From: Spirodela intermedia
Lineage: Eukaryota; Streptophyta; Magnoliopsida; Alismatales; Araceae
Direction of reading: 5' to 3'
DNA: 64,000 nucleotides
Assembly: GCA_902729315.2 (NCBI GenBank)
Contig: LR746264.1
Location: 1,845,378-1,909,377, forward strand
Under the pieces are notes generated by a model. That model made no database searches. It worked only from the letters and a program-made list of their open reading frames with translations, and was not told the origin of the DNA. Each line of letters starts with the position of its first letter. The stretch's first letter is position 1. Positions 12,281 to 25,003 of this stretch are shown in pieces. A program made the position numbers and the translations under genes.

Positions 12281-13754
12281 AATTCTAAACTTAGCATCAT
12301 AACTGATAGAGCCCTGTGCATGCAGAGAAGGTTTTTGTTTTTTTTTTCTATTTTTAGAAGGAGAAGAAGATGCTGGAGAGGAGGTGGTCTCAGAGTCACT
12401 TTGGTTTTGCCCAAGTGCTGGTACTTGGAGTGGCAAGATAGCGTAGAGAGGGATGGAATTACACAAGCCAGGATTGAAGGCTGAAAGCTGCAAAATATGG
12501 GTTCATCAAGGCATCTCTTCTGAACCCTGGCAATGTCTTATCGTTGGGAGTTTGGACTATTCAAATCTAAATTTTTTGGGAGGACATTTTTGAATGATGA
12601 TGATCTAGGTTTTTGGATGATCCACAAATCGATTTTAGGAGAAAATAGTGATTGCGAATTTTATGTATTATTTTGACTCGTCCATACATCTTGTAAAATT
12701 CATCCACGCACCTGATCCCTCTCCAATATCTGGAGAATAGGCACTTAGCAAATTATAAGACCCTGATCTACATAACTAAAAAATCAAGATTTAATATGAG
12801 TATTTAATTTTTATAATCATATCAACTAAGCTTGGAATATAGAACAATAACTTTCATTTACCATTCCCAACAAGAAGGATGTAAATAAATACCAAGGATT
12901 TGGACCAACTGAGTGATAGTGATCATTCTAATTGATGATGGACGCTTTCTTAAATCTTCTAGATTCAGCAAAACTCGATAAAATAGTTCAATCAACACTG
13001 TTACTTAGTCTTTATGAATAAAGTTACCAATTTCTAGGTGTGTAATAATGCATTGCAATAATAGTTTATGAAAGGTAAATAAGATGTTCATCTCCATATA
13101 ATGTAAATAAACCTCCTAAACCAAAAGAGATGAGTATGCCTAATTTAATGTGTATTATAATTATAATTTTTTATAAAATCATCTTTGCATAAAAAATAAT
13201 AGAAAGTATATTTCATGACATGGGAATTTATAACCCTGAATATCTATTCAGAGAGAAGGTCATTTAAACCCAAATATTATAGATAGCAGTAATGTTATAT
13301 ATCGTAAGGCTAACACAAATTGCAACTAATTAATGCAATAGCAAACATGGAAAAATGAGTTGGATAAGAACAATGCTATCAGCCATCACCAATCATATTT
13401 CTGTTCCGCCCCAAACTTTTCGCATTCAGTTTAATTGTTTCCCCTCTGAATTTCCACATTTTAACCTAGTTCCCTTCTATTCACATTTAGAGAAGAGAAA
13501 TAAGAAGAAAAAAAAAAATGAATTTGTGTTGATTTAAGATTGGATTCTTTGATGGAAGGTTCCCTTATCAGTTAAGAAAACATGAGACTGCTTTGTTGTA
13601 CCAAATTAATTTTTTGATTTCATTTTCAAGATAGTTAAACTTTTGAGAAAGCATATCTTGCAATGGAAGAAAGACATTAGAGTCTAATACTCGTGTCTCA
13701 TAAATATATACATATTGCAAGGGCTGCATAGATGTATATATGTATATCCACACA

Positions 13755-13794
<40 letters not shown>

Positions 13795-16700
13795 GTACTA
13801 GGGCATATATCTATTATGCAACTAGGACATTAACATTTGCTTATGCTCAATTAGAGCAGATCATAGATAAGATGAAGCATATAGCAAATTCAAAGACATA
13901 ATTTTCATGAGAAATTTTCAACTTCTAAAACAATTGCATGATAAAATGGAAAAAAATTACTTTGAGAAATAAACATTATCATAAAAGGAAGAACTGAAAA
14001 ATCATAAGATAATAAAAATCAAAGTTTAATGTAATTTTCAATTTTATCAATATATTAATTTTTAATACAAAAACCAAAAGTAAATGTTCTATTATAGGAA
14101 TTTTTATGGTCCCTCGTATTCTTAACATGCCTCAAAACCTGAATTATTAAAGCATTAAATCTCACATGATAATAATTCAGTGAGAAACAAGCAGTGGACT
14201 AAACGCTGCTCGATATTACCATTGAGGGGCTTATTTACAAGCTTAGATTAGTTAGTTTTAGAGAGGTTTCACTCAAAGGGTTGAGGAAAATTTTCCATTA
14301 TATAGACAAAGAGTGCATTTGAGATTAGAACAATTAGTATCTCATCATCCAATCTGATTTTTAATTAATTAATCAGATATAAAAACACCTACCATCCAAT
14401 CTGAAAATTCGTCCTTCATTTCATCAAAATTTTGAAGTACCAAGATGTGAGGAGTGAGACCTAAAAGAGTTTTTTAGTACAATGTATATTTTATCACAAA
14501 GAAATTTTATGATCAAGCCAATTTCACGTATGTACTTGTAATCTTAAGGTGAAACACATGTTTTTGTTTGAGCATAGACTCATTTAGCTTGTGAATAAGC
14601 ATTAATGGTGATCTGCCACTAGTAATTGACATATTAGTGCCCATATATTAAGCCACTAGCTGCAAAAAGTCACAAAGATGAGTATATTTGTCAAAGGTGT
14701 GAGAGGGTCATATGGGTAATTTATTATTATTTAAGGAAAAAAAAAATATTTTAATGGCTAACTTCTCATTGGTTTTTTCACATCACCCACACCATTCACA
14801 TTACTCAAAGATTCTACTATATATGTATATATATTACATTACATTATTCAATAATTGATATTATATTTCAAGATTTTTATTCAAGTAAAAAAATTGTGTA
14901 TTCGAAAGTTTCATAAAATCAAAGTTTCAATTCTTATCATTCTAAACATGCAATTCTATGAGATATTTACAAGCTTTAATCTCAATGAAAAATTTAAAAA
15001 TACGCAACAAGATATCCTTTCAGTAGTAAATGAAAACTCATTTGAAATATTTATTATCTCTTGCTTGAAACAAACTCTTTAGAGTCATTAAAGTTTATAT
15101 TTTAAATAATAATAATATGATTCAGGCTTTTATTTATTTATTTTAATTATATAGGAGATAGATGTAATCTCCCAACTAAATTATGATATCTCCCATTATC
15201 ACTACCAAATTTCATTGATGTTAAAAACTATGATACAAATATATGATGAAGGTTGTCAAAGGAGCTCCCAAAGAGAAAGGCATTTTAGACTTGTAAGTAA
15301 TGACCATCTAAATAGTAATAGATACCAATCTTTGCTAATTTAATTACGAATATGAGATGAGGGCATTTCTTTTAAATATGTTGTAATGAAATAGGAGTAC
15401 TGATTTCTAGTTCATCAAATTAGAGCCTATTAGGTAAAATATTTCAAAAAAATAATTATCAATAATTAAGAACATATCAACTAAAAATATCAATCTCCAA
15501 AATTATAGTCTATGGTAGATTCTAGCAATGACTTTACAGAGTAATAAAAAAATTACATTGATGAAAAGATCACATGAAAATTTAAATCCATACAAATAAA
15601 TAAAGAGAATACCAATCCTTGCCAACCAAATAAATTTTGAGTACTTAATTTCTTCAAATATTCCCATAAGACAAATAATGAAAATTTGAAATGCATACAT
15701 TGAGGATTCCTTCATGATTAACTTCAATCATTTTAATTTCATGACAAGATGCTATACTAGTAATTTTGCCTTACCATGATTATTTCTAGCAATGTTTTAT
15801 GGTTTTAGAACATCAACTTTCATTAATTATGAGTGTTTCATTAGTCATATTATTTAATTTTACTCTCATGAGTCCTTGTACTTTCATGCATATTCACATC
15901 CTCAAAGCTCTATTTATCGAATTTCAGCCACAATCATCATCATTTCTACCATATACTACATGAATATTTGACTAAGTTGGAAAAAATATGCTTTCTAAGG
16001 TTGGAAATTATCATTTTATTCTAATTGGGCCTTATTAATTTGAAGTCTTAACTTTTTGATGAGCAGCAAGAGTTGAACATCATTCTTTTCATTCTCCAAA
16101 TGTTATGATCAAATAAATGGATATTCAATTTGAATACCATTTGTCTTTCCCAATGATTTCATGGTATTTTTCATTACTCAAAACCAAATTTTTCATCAAC
16201 TCATTTTCAGGATGACTATCATCATCATTTTCGATTTTTACTTCATAATTGCCACGTTTTTTGTTCTAAAATATCAGCTTCTAAAACACATTTAGTCCAT
16301 TTTTCATATCCTTAGATATTTGAAAATTTTGATGTATGTTTTATACTGTAATAATATACATGTACAAGTACAAAGTAAGGGATATAAAATTATTTTCTTT
16401 AAACAATTCCTTTGAAGATATTCAAATTCTTAAGCATTCATCAATCATAAGTTTAACCATGATTTATCTTTTTCATGTAATTCCAATGTCAATTTACATC
16501 AAATGTCATTTTAATATAGATAACTATGCATTCAGATATTATTGGTTTGATAGAAATCAAAAGCAATAGTAATATTTTAAAACCTTTTTTTGCCTCTCTA
16601 TATTTTTATTTGAATATTAAAATTTAACCTAGAGTAAAAGTCTAGAAGATTATTCTCATTTATATAACTTTGCCTAAAAATTATTTCCATGGCCAATACG

Positions 16701-17580
16701 AATAAAATTTCTTTTAGGCATTATCATATGAGAAAATATTAATGTGTGTTGTCAATCATATTTAATGATGAGATTATGTGTTTTTTTTCAATGTTAGCTA
16801 GAAGATTAAGGTAGAATAACTAATTTATTCCACCAATATTATCATAATTTGCAAGACCTTTATGAATCTAGAAGGTTTACTAAATGATCAAATAAAATTC
16901 ACACTAGAATTAAAATCTTCAAAAATTCTGCATTTTTATTGATGGAGGGCTCTATGATGATTAATTTGGAGAGATATGATCTTAGCCTTGTAATGACAAG
17001 ACTTTGGGGGGATAAATTTGTAGATTTGATAACCATTGAAAAGATTCAAAGACATCATATCAGATTGGCCAGCAAGTTAGAATAGCTTTTAATTCATTGA
17101 TTTATTATGTTAATGCTTCCCAAGATCGCCGCACCGGTATCAATTTTCTAATAATGTTGTCCTTCAATCCCTTACCCCAAAGGAAAGCCATAATTGCAAG
17201 CTCCAAGTTGAACCTTTACAAAAATTAAACGCTGATATCAAGTGGAAGGATCCAAGCAAAGTTGTCATGTTGAAGCTAAATTTTGACACTATTAATTTTA
17301 CATGTCATCTAACTCCATCTCCACAACTCATCCCCCCAGTTTGGCATGTAGTCGCATAATAATCTGATGTATAGAATCGCCAGTGTTCAACCACATTTTT
17401 TGACTACTAAAATCCATAGTACAGTACTTGATGAAATAAGCCATTAATGTTAGCATCTCTCTTCTGCAATCACAGTTTTGACTACTTTAAGATGGAGTAA
17501 TAATATTATTCATAATTAAACATTTGGAGTTCGCATTAAATGGGTAGCTTTTAAAGTACAAAGCGAGCGAGTTAGCATTA
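12281..17580. other. AT-rich intergenic region
   Basis: No coding exon, RNA gene or recognisable transposon was found. A (GA)n microsatellite lies at about 13757-13790. Open frames of 60-86 codons are AT-rich and lysine/isoleucine/phenylalanine-biased, as expected of random AT-rich DNA. Confidence 0.6.
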
Positions 17581-17982
17581 AATGGATATAAAACCTTTAT
17601 GTAGTGCTTTATTTCGATTTCATGAAATAGCTAGGTCTGGGTTCAGTTCACGCGTGGAAAGGCGTCGGCAAATACAAGGAGACCCATTGGGGCAGTTGAC
17701 CAAAGGCGGCGGCGGCGGCCCACAGTTCCTCAGAGAACCGGTGGCTGGCGGCCCACGTTTTGCTCGCCGCCGGACGGTCGGGGCCACCTATAATCAAAGC
17801 CACGCGTTGGCCCCATCAGTTGGGCCCACTGACTTGCCGTAGACATGGACAACTACCAAAGCAATTTGACCAAGCCCTACACGCTTTAACAACTTGCGGC
17901 GATTTGCCGGCCTACCGACCACGCCGCCGTCGATCCTAAGGAATCGTAAGTCGCTGCCACCGCCGCCGCCGCCGCCACTGCC

Positions 17983-18020
<38 letters not shown>

Positions 18021-18832
18021 CAAGCAATTGAAATCTGGACTAGGTCCGGCCACCGGGTGACAGATTACCAAGGGTTGACTTAACATCGTCAATCACCCTG
18101 TTGGGCCGATATTGGATGGCATTCAGAGGGAAAATTGACGTATTTAAATTTAAAGTAAACTGTAAAACAATGAATTTTGTTTCTGAATTATGAATTTCCA
18201 GGTGATGGGGTCTATTTTACCATTTGAATAAGAAACAAATAGCTGGCCTCACGGGCAAATCATAACCACATATCGACAGGCTGCAACTGTGGCCGCCGGC
18301 CGCCGCCCTATCGTCTAGTCGCGGCCAGGTTTCTCCATCTTTGCCGGGGATTTCGGACGCGCGCCGCGGAATATAGAGAGAGAGATAGGTGGCTGGTGGG
18401 CGCATGTCTGAAAGCGTCCAGCCGTTTTACCGCCGATCCCGCTTCAATTGCCACGTTGGGCAGCCGCCGACTTTTTTTATTCTATATAAGCGCCGCATTT
18501 TCGGCAGCCCTTAAAGCTGGGTTTTTTTATTGAAATGACCCTCCCCCCCCTCTCCACTCGACAGTCTGAAGGATATTCTGGAGCTTTCACTCTGTGGCGT
18601 TTAATTCCATGACGGCCCTCGCTCGCCGGCGGCTGCCAGCGGATGAAGAACCTGATGAAAATCGCAAGAGTTTTCCCCGAAATATTCCTCTCCCAGGAAA
18701 TTGCACCGGCAAAAGCTTTCCCTGAAATATTCCTCTCCCAAGAAATTGCACCGGCAAAACTGTACATGAGATGAAGACCGGATTGGCCGGAGAAAACAAG
18801 TCAGGAGAGCGGCGGCGCCACCACCGAGAACG
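17581..18832. other. GC-rich region 3' of the ERF gene
   Basis: Open frames (17582-17842 plus, 17886-18092 minus, 18477-18767 minus) carry no known domain. A (GA)n run lies at about 17990-18016 next to a (GCC)n-like stretch. Two adjacent copies of a ~53-bp unit containing 'gaaatattcctctccca' occur at about 18660-18760; this would lie in or just past the ERF 3' UTR. No separate gene is supported. Confidence 0.4.
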
Positions 18833-19414
18833 TTAATACAGCGGTGGGGGGAGGTTAAGATCAAAGGCGAAGGGCTGCTTGGCGGCGCCGTCTAGGCTGT
18901 GCTGGAACCGGAACTGCTCCGGTTCCGACCGCCGGGAATATCCCGCCACCATCTTCTTCCTTGGGTAGAAGAGCTCCCAGCCGGTGGCGGCGGCGGCGCC
19001 GCCGTACTGAACCGGCCGCAGCCCCTGAGAGACTCCCGGCGGCGCCGCCAGGGAGGATGAGAAGGAAGACGGTGAGAGGGACAGCGTGGGGCTGCCGGGG
19101 GAGGGGGCCAGCTCCTCGGCGGCGACGCCGCCGCCGCCGAAGTTGGTCTTCGCCTTGGCCCCGCGGAGGCTCCGCGCCGCCTCGTCGTAGGCCCGCGCCG
19201 CCTCCTCCGCCGTGTCGAAGGTGCCCAGCCACTTCCTCGTCTTAGTCCACGGGTCCCTTATCTCCGCCGCAAACCTCCCCCACGGCCTCTTTCGTACCCC
19301 TCTGAAGTGCGAATCCTTCTCCGCCGCCGCCGCTGCCGCCATCGCCATAGCCGCCACCGGCTCTTCCACGCCGCCAAGACAACCATGGCTGCTGTTCAAG
19401 GCCTCAACCGCCAT
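18833..19414 (-). CDS. AP2/ERF transcription factor with C-terminal EAR repression motif
   Basis: Single-exon gene of 193 residues encoding a nuclear regulator. The AP2/ERF domain spans about residues 36-92: it opens [20 protein letters not shown] and continues with [19 protein letters not shown] and RGAKAKTNF. The [10 protein letters not shown] segment is the DNA-contacting sheet of GCC-box-binding ERFs, and one AP2 domain without a B3 domain places it in the ERF family. The last residues, FDLNLPPP (184-191), form a DLNxxP-type EAR motif, which recruits TOPLESS-type co-repressors; this combination is typical of ERF group VIII repressors (AtERF3/4/7 relatives). The N-terminus has an alanine run (residues 26-31). 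The start at 19414 is the first in-frame ATG; M23 or M25 would also keep the domain. The leader holds a CT-rich tract (19443-19461 on this strand). A repressor role is inferred from the EAR motif. Confidence 0.92.
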   Translation of the reverse strand: MAVEALNSSHGCLGGVEEPVAAMAMAAAAAAEKDSHFRGVRKRPWGRFAAEIRDPWTKTRKWLGTFDTAEEAARAYDEAARSLRGAKAKTNFGGGGVAAEELAPSPGSPTLSLSPSSFSSSLAAPPGVSQGLRPVQYGGAAAATGWELFYPRKKMVAGYSRRSEPEQFRFQHSLDGAAKQPFAFDLNLPPPLY

Positions 19415-21496
19415 CTCTGAAGAAAGAAAGAACTCCGAGCTAAAGAGAGAGAGAGAGAGAGATGCCGGAGAAGATGCCCGCGGTGGGTTGTATAAGTAGG
19501 CGACTCGACAGCCTTGGTTTTGGCCGACAGGATTTGTTTTCCATTTATTTAATAAATTAATGCCCCCGAAATGCCGGCGGCTGTGAAGGATTACGCTTTG
19601 ACCGCAGATGAGAGAGAAACAGCCGTTCCCCGTTCGCCGCCGCCGTTCTGGTCACCGGAAGACGGTCGGTCGGTCTTCACGCGGTAACATTCGGTGAATA
19701 AATGGTACCGCCGTCATTATAATTCACCGAATAATGTCATTTGCGGTCTTTAAATGGAATAAATGGAAACATTCAGATAAGTAATGCCATGCAAATGGAC
19801 CCGCTAGCATATAAATAGATCCGCTGCCTGATCATATTAGCCCATTAGTATAATTTTAAAAAATAAGAATATGAGTTTAAAATTAATTACATATTAATGG
19901 AAAAAAAAAATAGTAAGTTTTGAACACATACCTAAAAAACGGGTTTTTATTAAAATTGAGGACCCATTTTAACTATTTTAATTTAAAATATTGTATTTCT
20001 TGTTTTTAATTTACCAAGGTTTTCAATATTTTAAAAATAAATAATCATGAGAAAACAATGGCATAAACTTGAAAAAATTATCTTTCTGATTTTTTTCATG
20101 GAGCTAATTTTTCTTCCATGTACAAGCCCTTTCCCGTTATGAAATGTGGCATCTTACTGCCTGAAAAATATATGTAAAAGCTTTATCGAGTGAAAGCATA
20201 TCCTAATAGTTGACATTAATATGAACTTTAGAGGTATTTAAATATTATTATTCCAAGTATAGTACATTAAATAATATTAATTTGTACGAAAGGTATAAAA
20301 GCTCATTAAATACAAGTTCTACAATAAATGTTCTCCGGTTGTTCCTCCACTTCAGTGCCGGGCAAAGGCGCCTCCACCTTGCTTGGCGGCTACGCTAGAC
20401 GTTGAGAGGTCAATATCAAAAAGGCGGCCGCCGCCGACCTAACGTGTCCGCACAGACTCCACCCACGTGGGCAGCGGGCAACATGAGCATCAGACGAGTT
20501 TCAGAGAAAGTCGTGTCATCCGCCGTCGCCGCAGCCTTCGTGGACCTGGGGGCACCGAATCTAACTGCGCCGCAGGAAGAATACATTTTTTACTCAAAAA
20601 GGTAATTAAAAAACATAACATATGTTCTTTTAACTATAATTAGATGCTGTTGTTCAGATGTTGATGTTCTATGGATGCTGGGCTCGTCACAGTAGATTTC
20701 AGATGGTAGGTATGCCAAGACGGTCGCCCGGGGGCGTTGCCTCTTTCGTCCGTTGAATCTATTAAAAGTTCTGACAGAAAGGCGGCCGCCGCCTGATATG
20801 GATGCGACAACACGAGGTGGATACATTTTCCGTACGACACCTGTTTGATTTGGCTTTCGTTGAGGGCTCATAGTTCAAGTTATTTACAGCCACGGCAGAA
20901 AAAATAGCGTTGTTTCCGTTAAAAAAAGGTTTTGCACTGACTTGTGCTTTTGCAGTACTTGCATCAAGTGGAACGACTATATTATTAAATTTTATTTCTA
21001 ATTATAAAAAAATAATACCAAGGGAAAATCTGGTCGAATTCCACGTTGAAAATATGATGAATCTAAAAAAATGAGGCTAAGAACCAATTGAGTTATGAGG
21101 TTTGGACGATGTTCACATTGCAAATTATTTTCCTTGTATTATTTTACATTTCATGATCACACTTATTCCTCGACTACTCATTTACTTTTCCTCTGATTTT
21201 TATCTTTCAGGTATATATGCATGGAGAAATCTGGTCCTCATGAGGCCAAGACTCAACATCAACCTTCTTTATAACTTATTATTTGGATGTGATCGAGGTT
21301 TATCCAAAGTATGTTATCGTCTAGAAGGTATGATGTGATAAACATGCTGTTCATCTAGGTTAGGCTATTTTTTTTTGTTTATTTTGATAAAATATAGTGC
21401 TTATATAATATATCTAACATTCCATTCATCTAATGTCAATATATCTTATCCTGCAATTGCACTCCTATAGAAATTTAATAGGCTACATGTTTTATT
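19415..21496. other. intergenic region upstream of the ERF gene, with a GC-rich island
   Basis: 19415-19560 is probable ERF leader and promoter, with an AT-rich TATA-like stretch near 19545. 20330-20600 is a GC-rich island containing the palindrome CCCACGTGGG (20462-20471), a G-box/ABRE-type core. Frames there (20402-20605 plus, 20590-20871 minus) have no known domain. The rest is AT-rich. Confidence 0.4.
19689..19732. repeat. perfect 11-bp inverted repeat
   Basis: Arms ATTCGGTGAAT (19689-19699) and ATTCACCGAAT (19722-19732) are exact reverse complements with a 22-base spacer. It lies about 275 bp upstream of the ERF start codon. It could be a paired protein-binding site or a chance hairpin. 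Confidence 0.7.
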
Positions 21497-21739
21497 TTAT
21501 ATATATGCTCAGAATCCCATAGCACAGGTACCCTCCGACGTCGGTGGCCCTTGACAGCAGAGACGTCATCAGACAATGGTAGGCAACCCTGTCTGGCTTC
21601 CTTCCTGACAGCTTCATCTCCTCAAAGCACGCGAGAGCTTTCTCTGGCAACGATCCTCGCCCAGCCCTCGATCAGGGTGGTGTATGTTTTCAGATTAGGC
21701 TTCACTCCGGCAATCGCCATCTCCTCCACCGTCCCTATT
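21497..21739 (-). pseudogene. fragment of a pentatricopeptide repeat gene (PPR4-like), frameshifted
   Basis: Read on the minus strand, the segment gives PPR text in two frames: EEMAIAGVKPNLKTYTTLIEGWAR (about 21735-21655), then, after a shift, PEKALACFEEMKLSGRKP, DRVAYHCLMTSLLSRA and a short tail ending around 21497. KPNxKTYTTLI and KPDxVAYHCL are classic PPR helix patterns. Order and wording recall the last repeats of the chloroplast splicing factor PPR4 (Arabidopsis At5g04810 type); this is a comparison from memory. At the junction two bases appear to be missing between WAR and the expected A-S-L-P-E, so the first frame stops 11 codons later. Nothing upstream or downstream continues the protein; flanks are AT-rich. 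It is a broken gene fragment, perhaps carried by a transposon or left by a partial duplication. Confidence 0.75.
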
Positions 21740-21745
21740 GACTAA

Positions 21746-22640
21746 CTTTTATTTTCAAGAAGTATCTTCAATTTATTAATAATCTAGAAAATATTTTCTT
21801 GGTTCTCCTTCACATGGAAAATCAGAACTGGTCAAGTAAGGATATCCTTCTGTACTGTACAGATCTTGCTTACTTCCCGTATGGTTGGATTCTTCCAGTC
21901 GGATTTGTTTTTTTTTTTGTGAAAAAAGTGGTCATTAATTTTTTTAACAAAAAAATAATATAAATGAAGTATTATTATCATGGACATTGAAACCTATTTA
22001 ATATATATGAATTAATACTCTAAATTTATTAAAACATAACTACTATATTCAGGCATTTTGATGAAATTGAAATGCAATTATTTTCTACTACTTTATATAT
22101 TTTTAAGTAAAATATGAGTGGAAAAAAGAATGGAGGGGGTGAATTAGTACTTTTCAAATTTCTAACTAATATTTGGGTGTTTAAAATACTAGGAGTTCAT
22201 GTTCCTATTAGTTCAACACATTGAGAACACATTGGTACAAAACACTGAATATTAAACTCAAATGATTGACAATATTCTCACATCTGCTCTAATATCTTAT
22301 GTTATTGAATCCTTCTTCTAACTCAATGATGATTACTTAATACCCTTTTGTGTTAGCATTCTTAAAGATTTATTCTCATATGAGGTAAGAAAATAGAGTT
22401 CGTGTGTCTCATGATTATTATATTTGTGTGCATGCAAGAGTAAACATAAAAATTAAGAAAATGGATTTAGCTTTCATTCATCTTCACCCCTCAACTTAAA
22501 ACCATCATTATCCTCAATGACATAATATGCATGAATTAAAAATATGTCATCTATAGATGTGAAGTACAAAAGATAGGACCTTAGACAATTATGGTTGTTG
22601 CACTTCTCTTTACATTCGTCTCTTTTGATTTTAAGTGGAA
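21746..22640. other. intergenic/transposon-derived region next to the gypsy element
   Basis: AT-rich. A purine-rich 'aagttgaggggtgaag' on the minus strand near 22490 sits just past the gypsy pol remnant, where a polypurine tract would be expected. I could not find a matching 3' LTR beyond it. No other feature seen. Confidence 0.35.
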
Positions 22641-22649
22641 TTCAGTTTG

Positions 22650-23218
22650 GTTGCTTCCTAACAAGTTTTGAGTTTTTGTCTTAAGCTAGACAAACCTTTT
22701 ATCCCTAGATCACTCAAAATATATTCTATGTCTTCAACCATAAGTTCTAAGAGAAGTGACTCCCATGAATGTATTGATCATGAAATGCTTTCGTTTTAGC
22801 CTTATAGATTTGTGTATTTTTGTATGTTTCATTTTTAAGTTCTAGTAGTTTCTACAATGATAGGGTTCTATGTCGACCTACCTTAGTTAAATCCATGCTT
22901 AACTATTTTACTACCTAATATACCTTATATTCTAGTTTGATAGTTAAGTGATATAGTTTCCAAAACACTAGCTGAAATTAGGACATCAATTGGTGTCTTA
23001 AAAGTAATTCAATAGGCCCATAATACATCATTTAAGTGCAACGACTAATTATTCTGATCAAGTCATATTATCTTTTGCATGATATTTTTGATTTCTCTAT
23101 TTGAAACTTCAGCTTGTTCATTAGATTGTGGATGATATGGAGTGGTTATCATATGATTCACTCTATACGTTTTCAAAAGATTTACAAAGTGGGAGTTCGT
23201 GAAAAATACTTATCTCAG
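22650..23218 (-). pseudogene. gypsy integrase, C-terminal half (interrupted and degraded)
   Basis: Minus-strand frames give TTPYHPQSNEQAEVSNREIK, matching the conserved integrase catalytic-core end (TPYHPQTNGQAE-NREIK). Further on, LELKNETYKNTQIYKAKTKAFHD matches the C-terminal region of gypsy pol. Several stops and frameshifts are present. Its N-terminal half lies beyond the inserted repeat at 23226-24996. Confidence 0.8.
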
Positions 23219-23225
23219 TCATTAA

Positions 23226-24996
23226 CGTGACTTAGTCATTGTATAGTAAATCACGTAAATTTAAAATTTATAAAATTAGATAATACTATTTTTTTAATAT
23301 TTAGAAGTATTTCTGAATAAATATATCAATTATAATTTAATAAAAGTTTCAAAAGCAGTAGAAATTTTCCAAGTCAATTACATAGATGTAATATCATATC
23401 GAGTAATTTTTTAGATTTTTTTATCAAAGAATGATTTTTGATAAATTTTAAATTAAGAAATAAAAATAAAATATATTTAAAATTCACAAAAAGAGAAAAT
23501 AAGGATGTGGATGTCAAGATGACGTCAGCACCCGACGAATACGAATCAAGCTAAAATAGAGTTCCGACATTGCGACGAACGTAAACTATTTCCAAAATAT
23601 AGTTCGTCAAGATGACGCTAAGATTCTTACATAAGCGATTACAGAATATTTAATTGATCAAATTAAGATCTGTAAAAGCTAGAAGAATTATAATTGAATG
23701 AAAAATAGTTTGGTAAATTTAAATCATATAAATTATCACTAAATAAAGTGAAAATTAAGTTGAAAGTAAGAAAATAGTGTTCCGACATGCGGCGGTGATG
23801 TGTCGACGATGTACTAGAATCTTGAGCATTCGAGAGGATTGTCGTGTAGTATCTACGGCCTCTCATTGAACAAAGATGACGTGGGCAATCTCTAGATCTT
23901 TTTGTGAAGTCTGGAGATTGATGAAACGGGTTGTCGAATTATCTCTAGCGACTATCACTCAGTGGAGTAGAAAAATAACAACTTTGTGACTCTCCGATAG
24001 GTATCACTTGACAGAGAAGAGCTGAATAGAGGTGGAGCACGTGTCATAGACCTTCATCCTCAAGTCTGCACAATAAGAAGAGGTTCTTCATTGCATTTAG
24101 TACGCTCTCAAGAGGTGGCGACTCATCTTCCTATGAATCGTTTTCTTCTCGACGACGACTTATTTGTCGATCAATTGGAGATGCTTTACTCGATAGATTC
24201 ATGATCTTTTTATCGCGAATCATTCAATAATTTTAGTAACAATACTCTACACATTGCGTCGACAAGATTTTTACCAATGATCAAGTGATTCTAGTGACTT
24301 AATCATTCACTAGCGATCTACAGAAAATCATGATTTAATTAGATAAAAATATGATTTTGGCTCTAATAAGATTTGAAATCACACCAGTCATCTGCCTACA
24401 TGAGATAGATTAAAATAAGTACTCTAATACCTTTATAAAGTGATGTCATCATGGTATTTTAACTAAGGGGTATTTTAGGTATTAAAATAAATAAAACTAT
24501 TCTAAGAAAGGTGTGATGCAGGTTTAGTCCCACATCGATTGTATGCTAAAGTTTTTGACGAATCTATAATAATATCAGATTTAGGAGCAATGAGTCCCTT
24601 TTTCGTGTGTACGACCACTCCTCGCCCCACAACCGGCTGGCCACTAGTGATGTAGAAGGAGAGTGGCACACACATGCCCCATCAGTCCATAACGCTCGAG
24701 CCTCTACTCATGACTCCCCTAGACTGTGCTTCCAACCTACTTGCGGGCTTGGCTGGCCGGCGAGTCATCTCCTTTTTTCTATATTTTTATTTTATTTTAT
24801 TCTTTATTTATCTAAAAATAAGACTATAAAAATCATATAAATTTGTATAAAATCACATAATTAGCCAAAAAATCACATTAATCAACTAAAAATCACTTAT
24901 CATAATTTAACATAAATATAAGTCAATTTATCTTGAGTTAAGGCTAAAACTATATTATTTATTAATTATTAACTCATAATAAGGAAGATTTATCAA
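23226..24996. repeat. 1.77-kb dispersed repeat, copy 1, inserted in gypsy integrase
   Basis: This segment is repeated in the same orientation at 32447-34192. It splits the integrase reading: the 5' part ends at 25004 and the 3' part resumes at 23218. It is flanked by identical 7-bp direct repeats TCATTAA at 23219-23225 and 24997-25003. Plus-strand ends are CGTGACTTAGTC and AAGATTTATCAA. The interior is AT-rich with a GC-richer block (24600-24780). No protein-coding frame is seen. It could be a solo LTR (TG and CA lie one or two bases inside the ends on the minus strand) or a non-autonomous element; a 7-bp duplication is longer than the usual 5 bp of LTR elements. Confidence 0.75.
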
Positions 24997-25003
24997 TCAT
25001 TAA

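Noticed and set aside
18961-19245. Arg/Pro-rich plus-strand frame opposite the ERF gene
   Set aside because: Antisense of the GC-rich ERF coding sequence; no domain.
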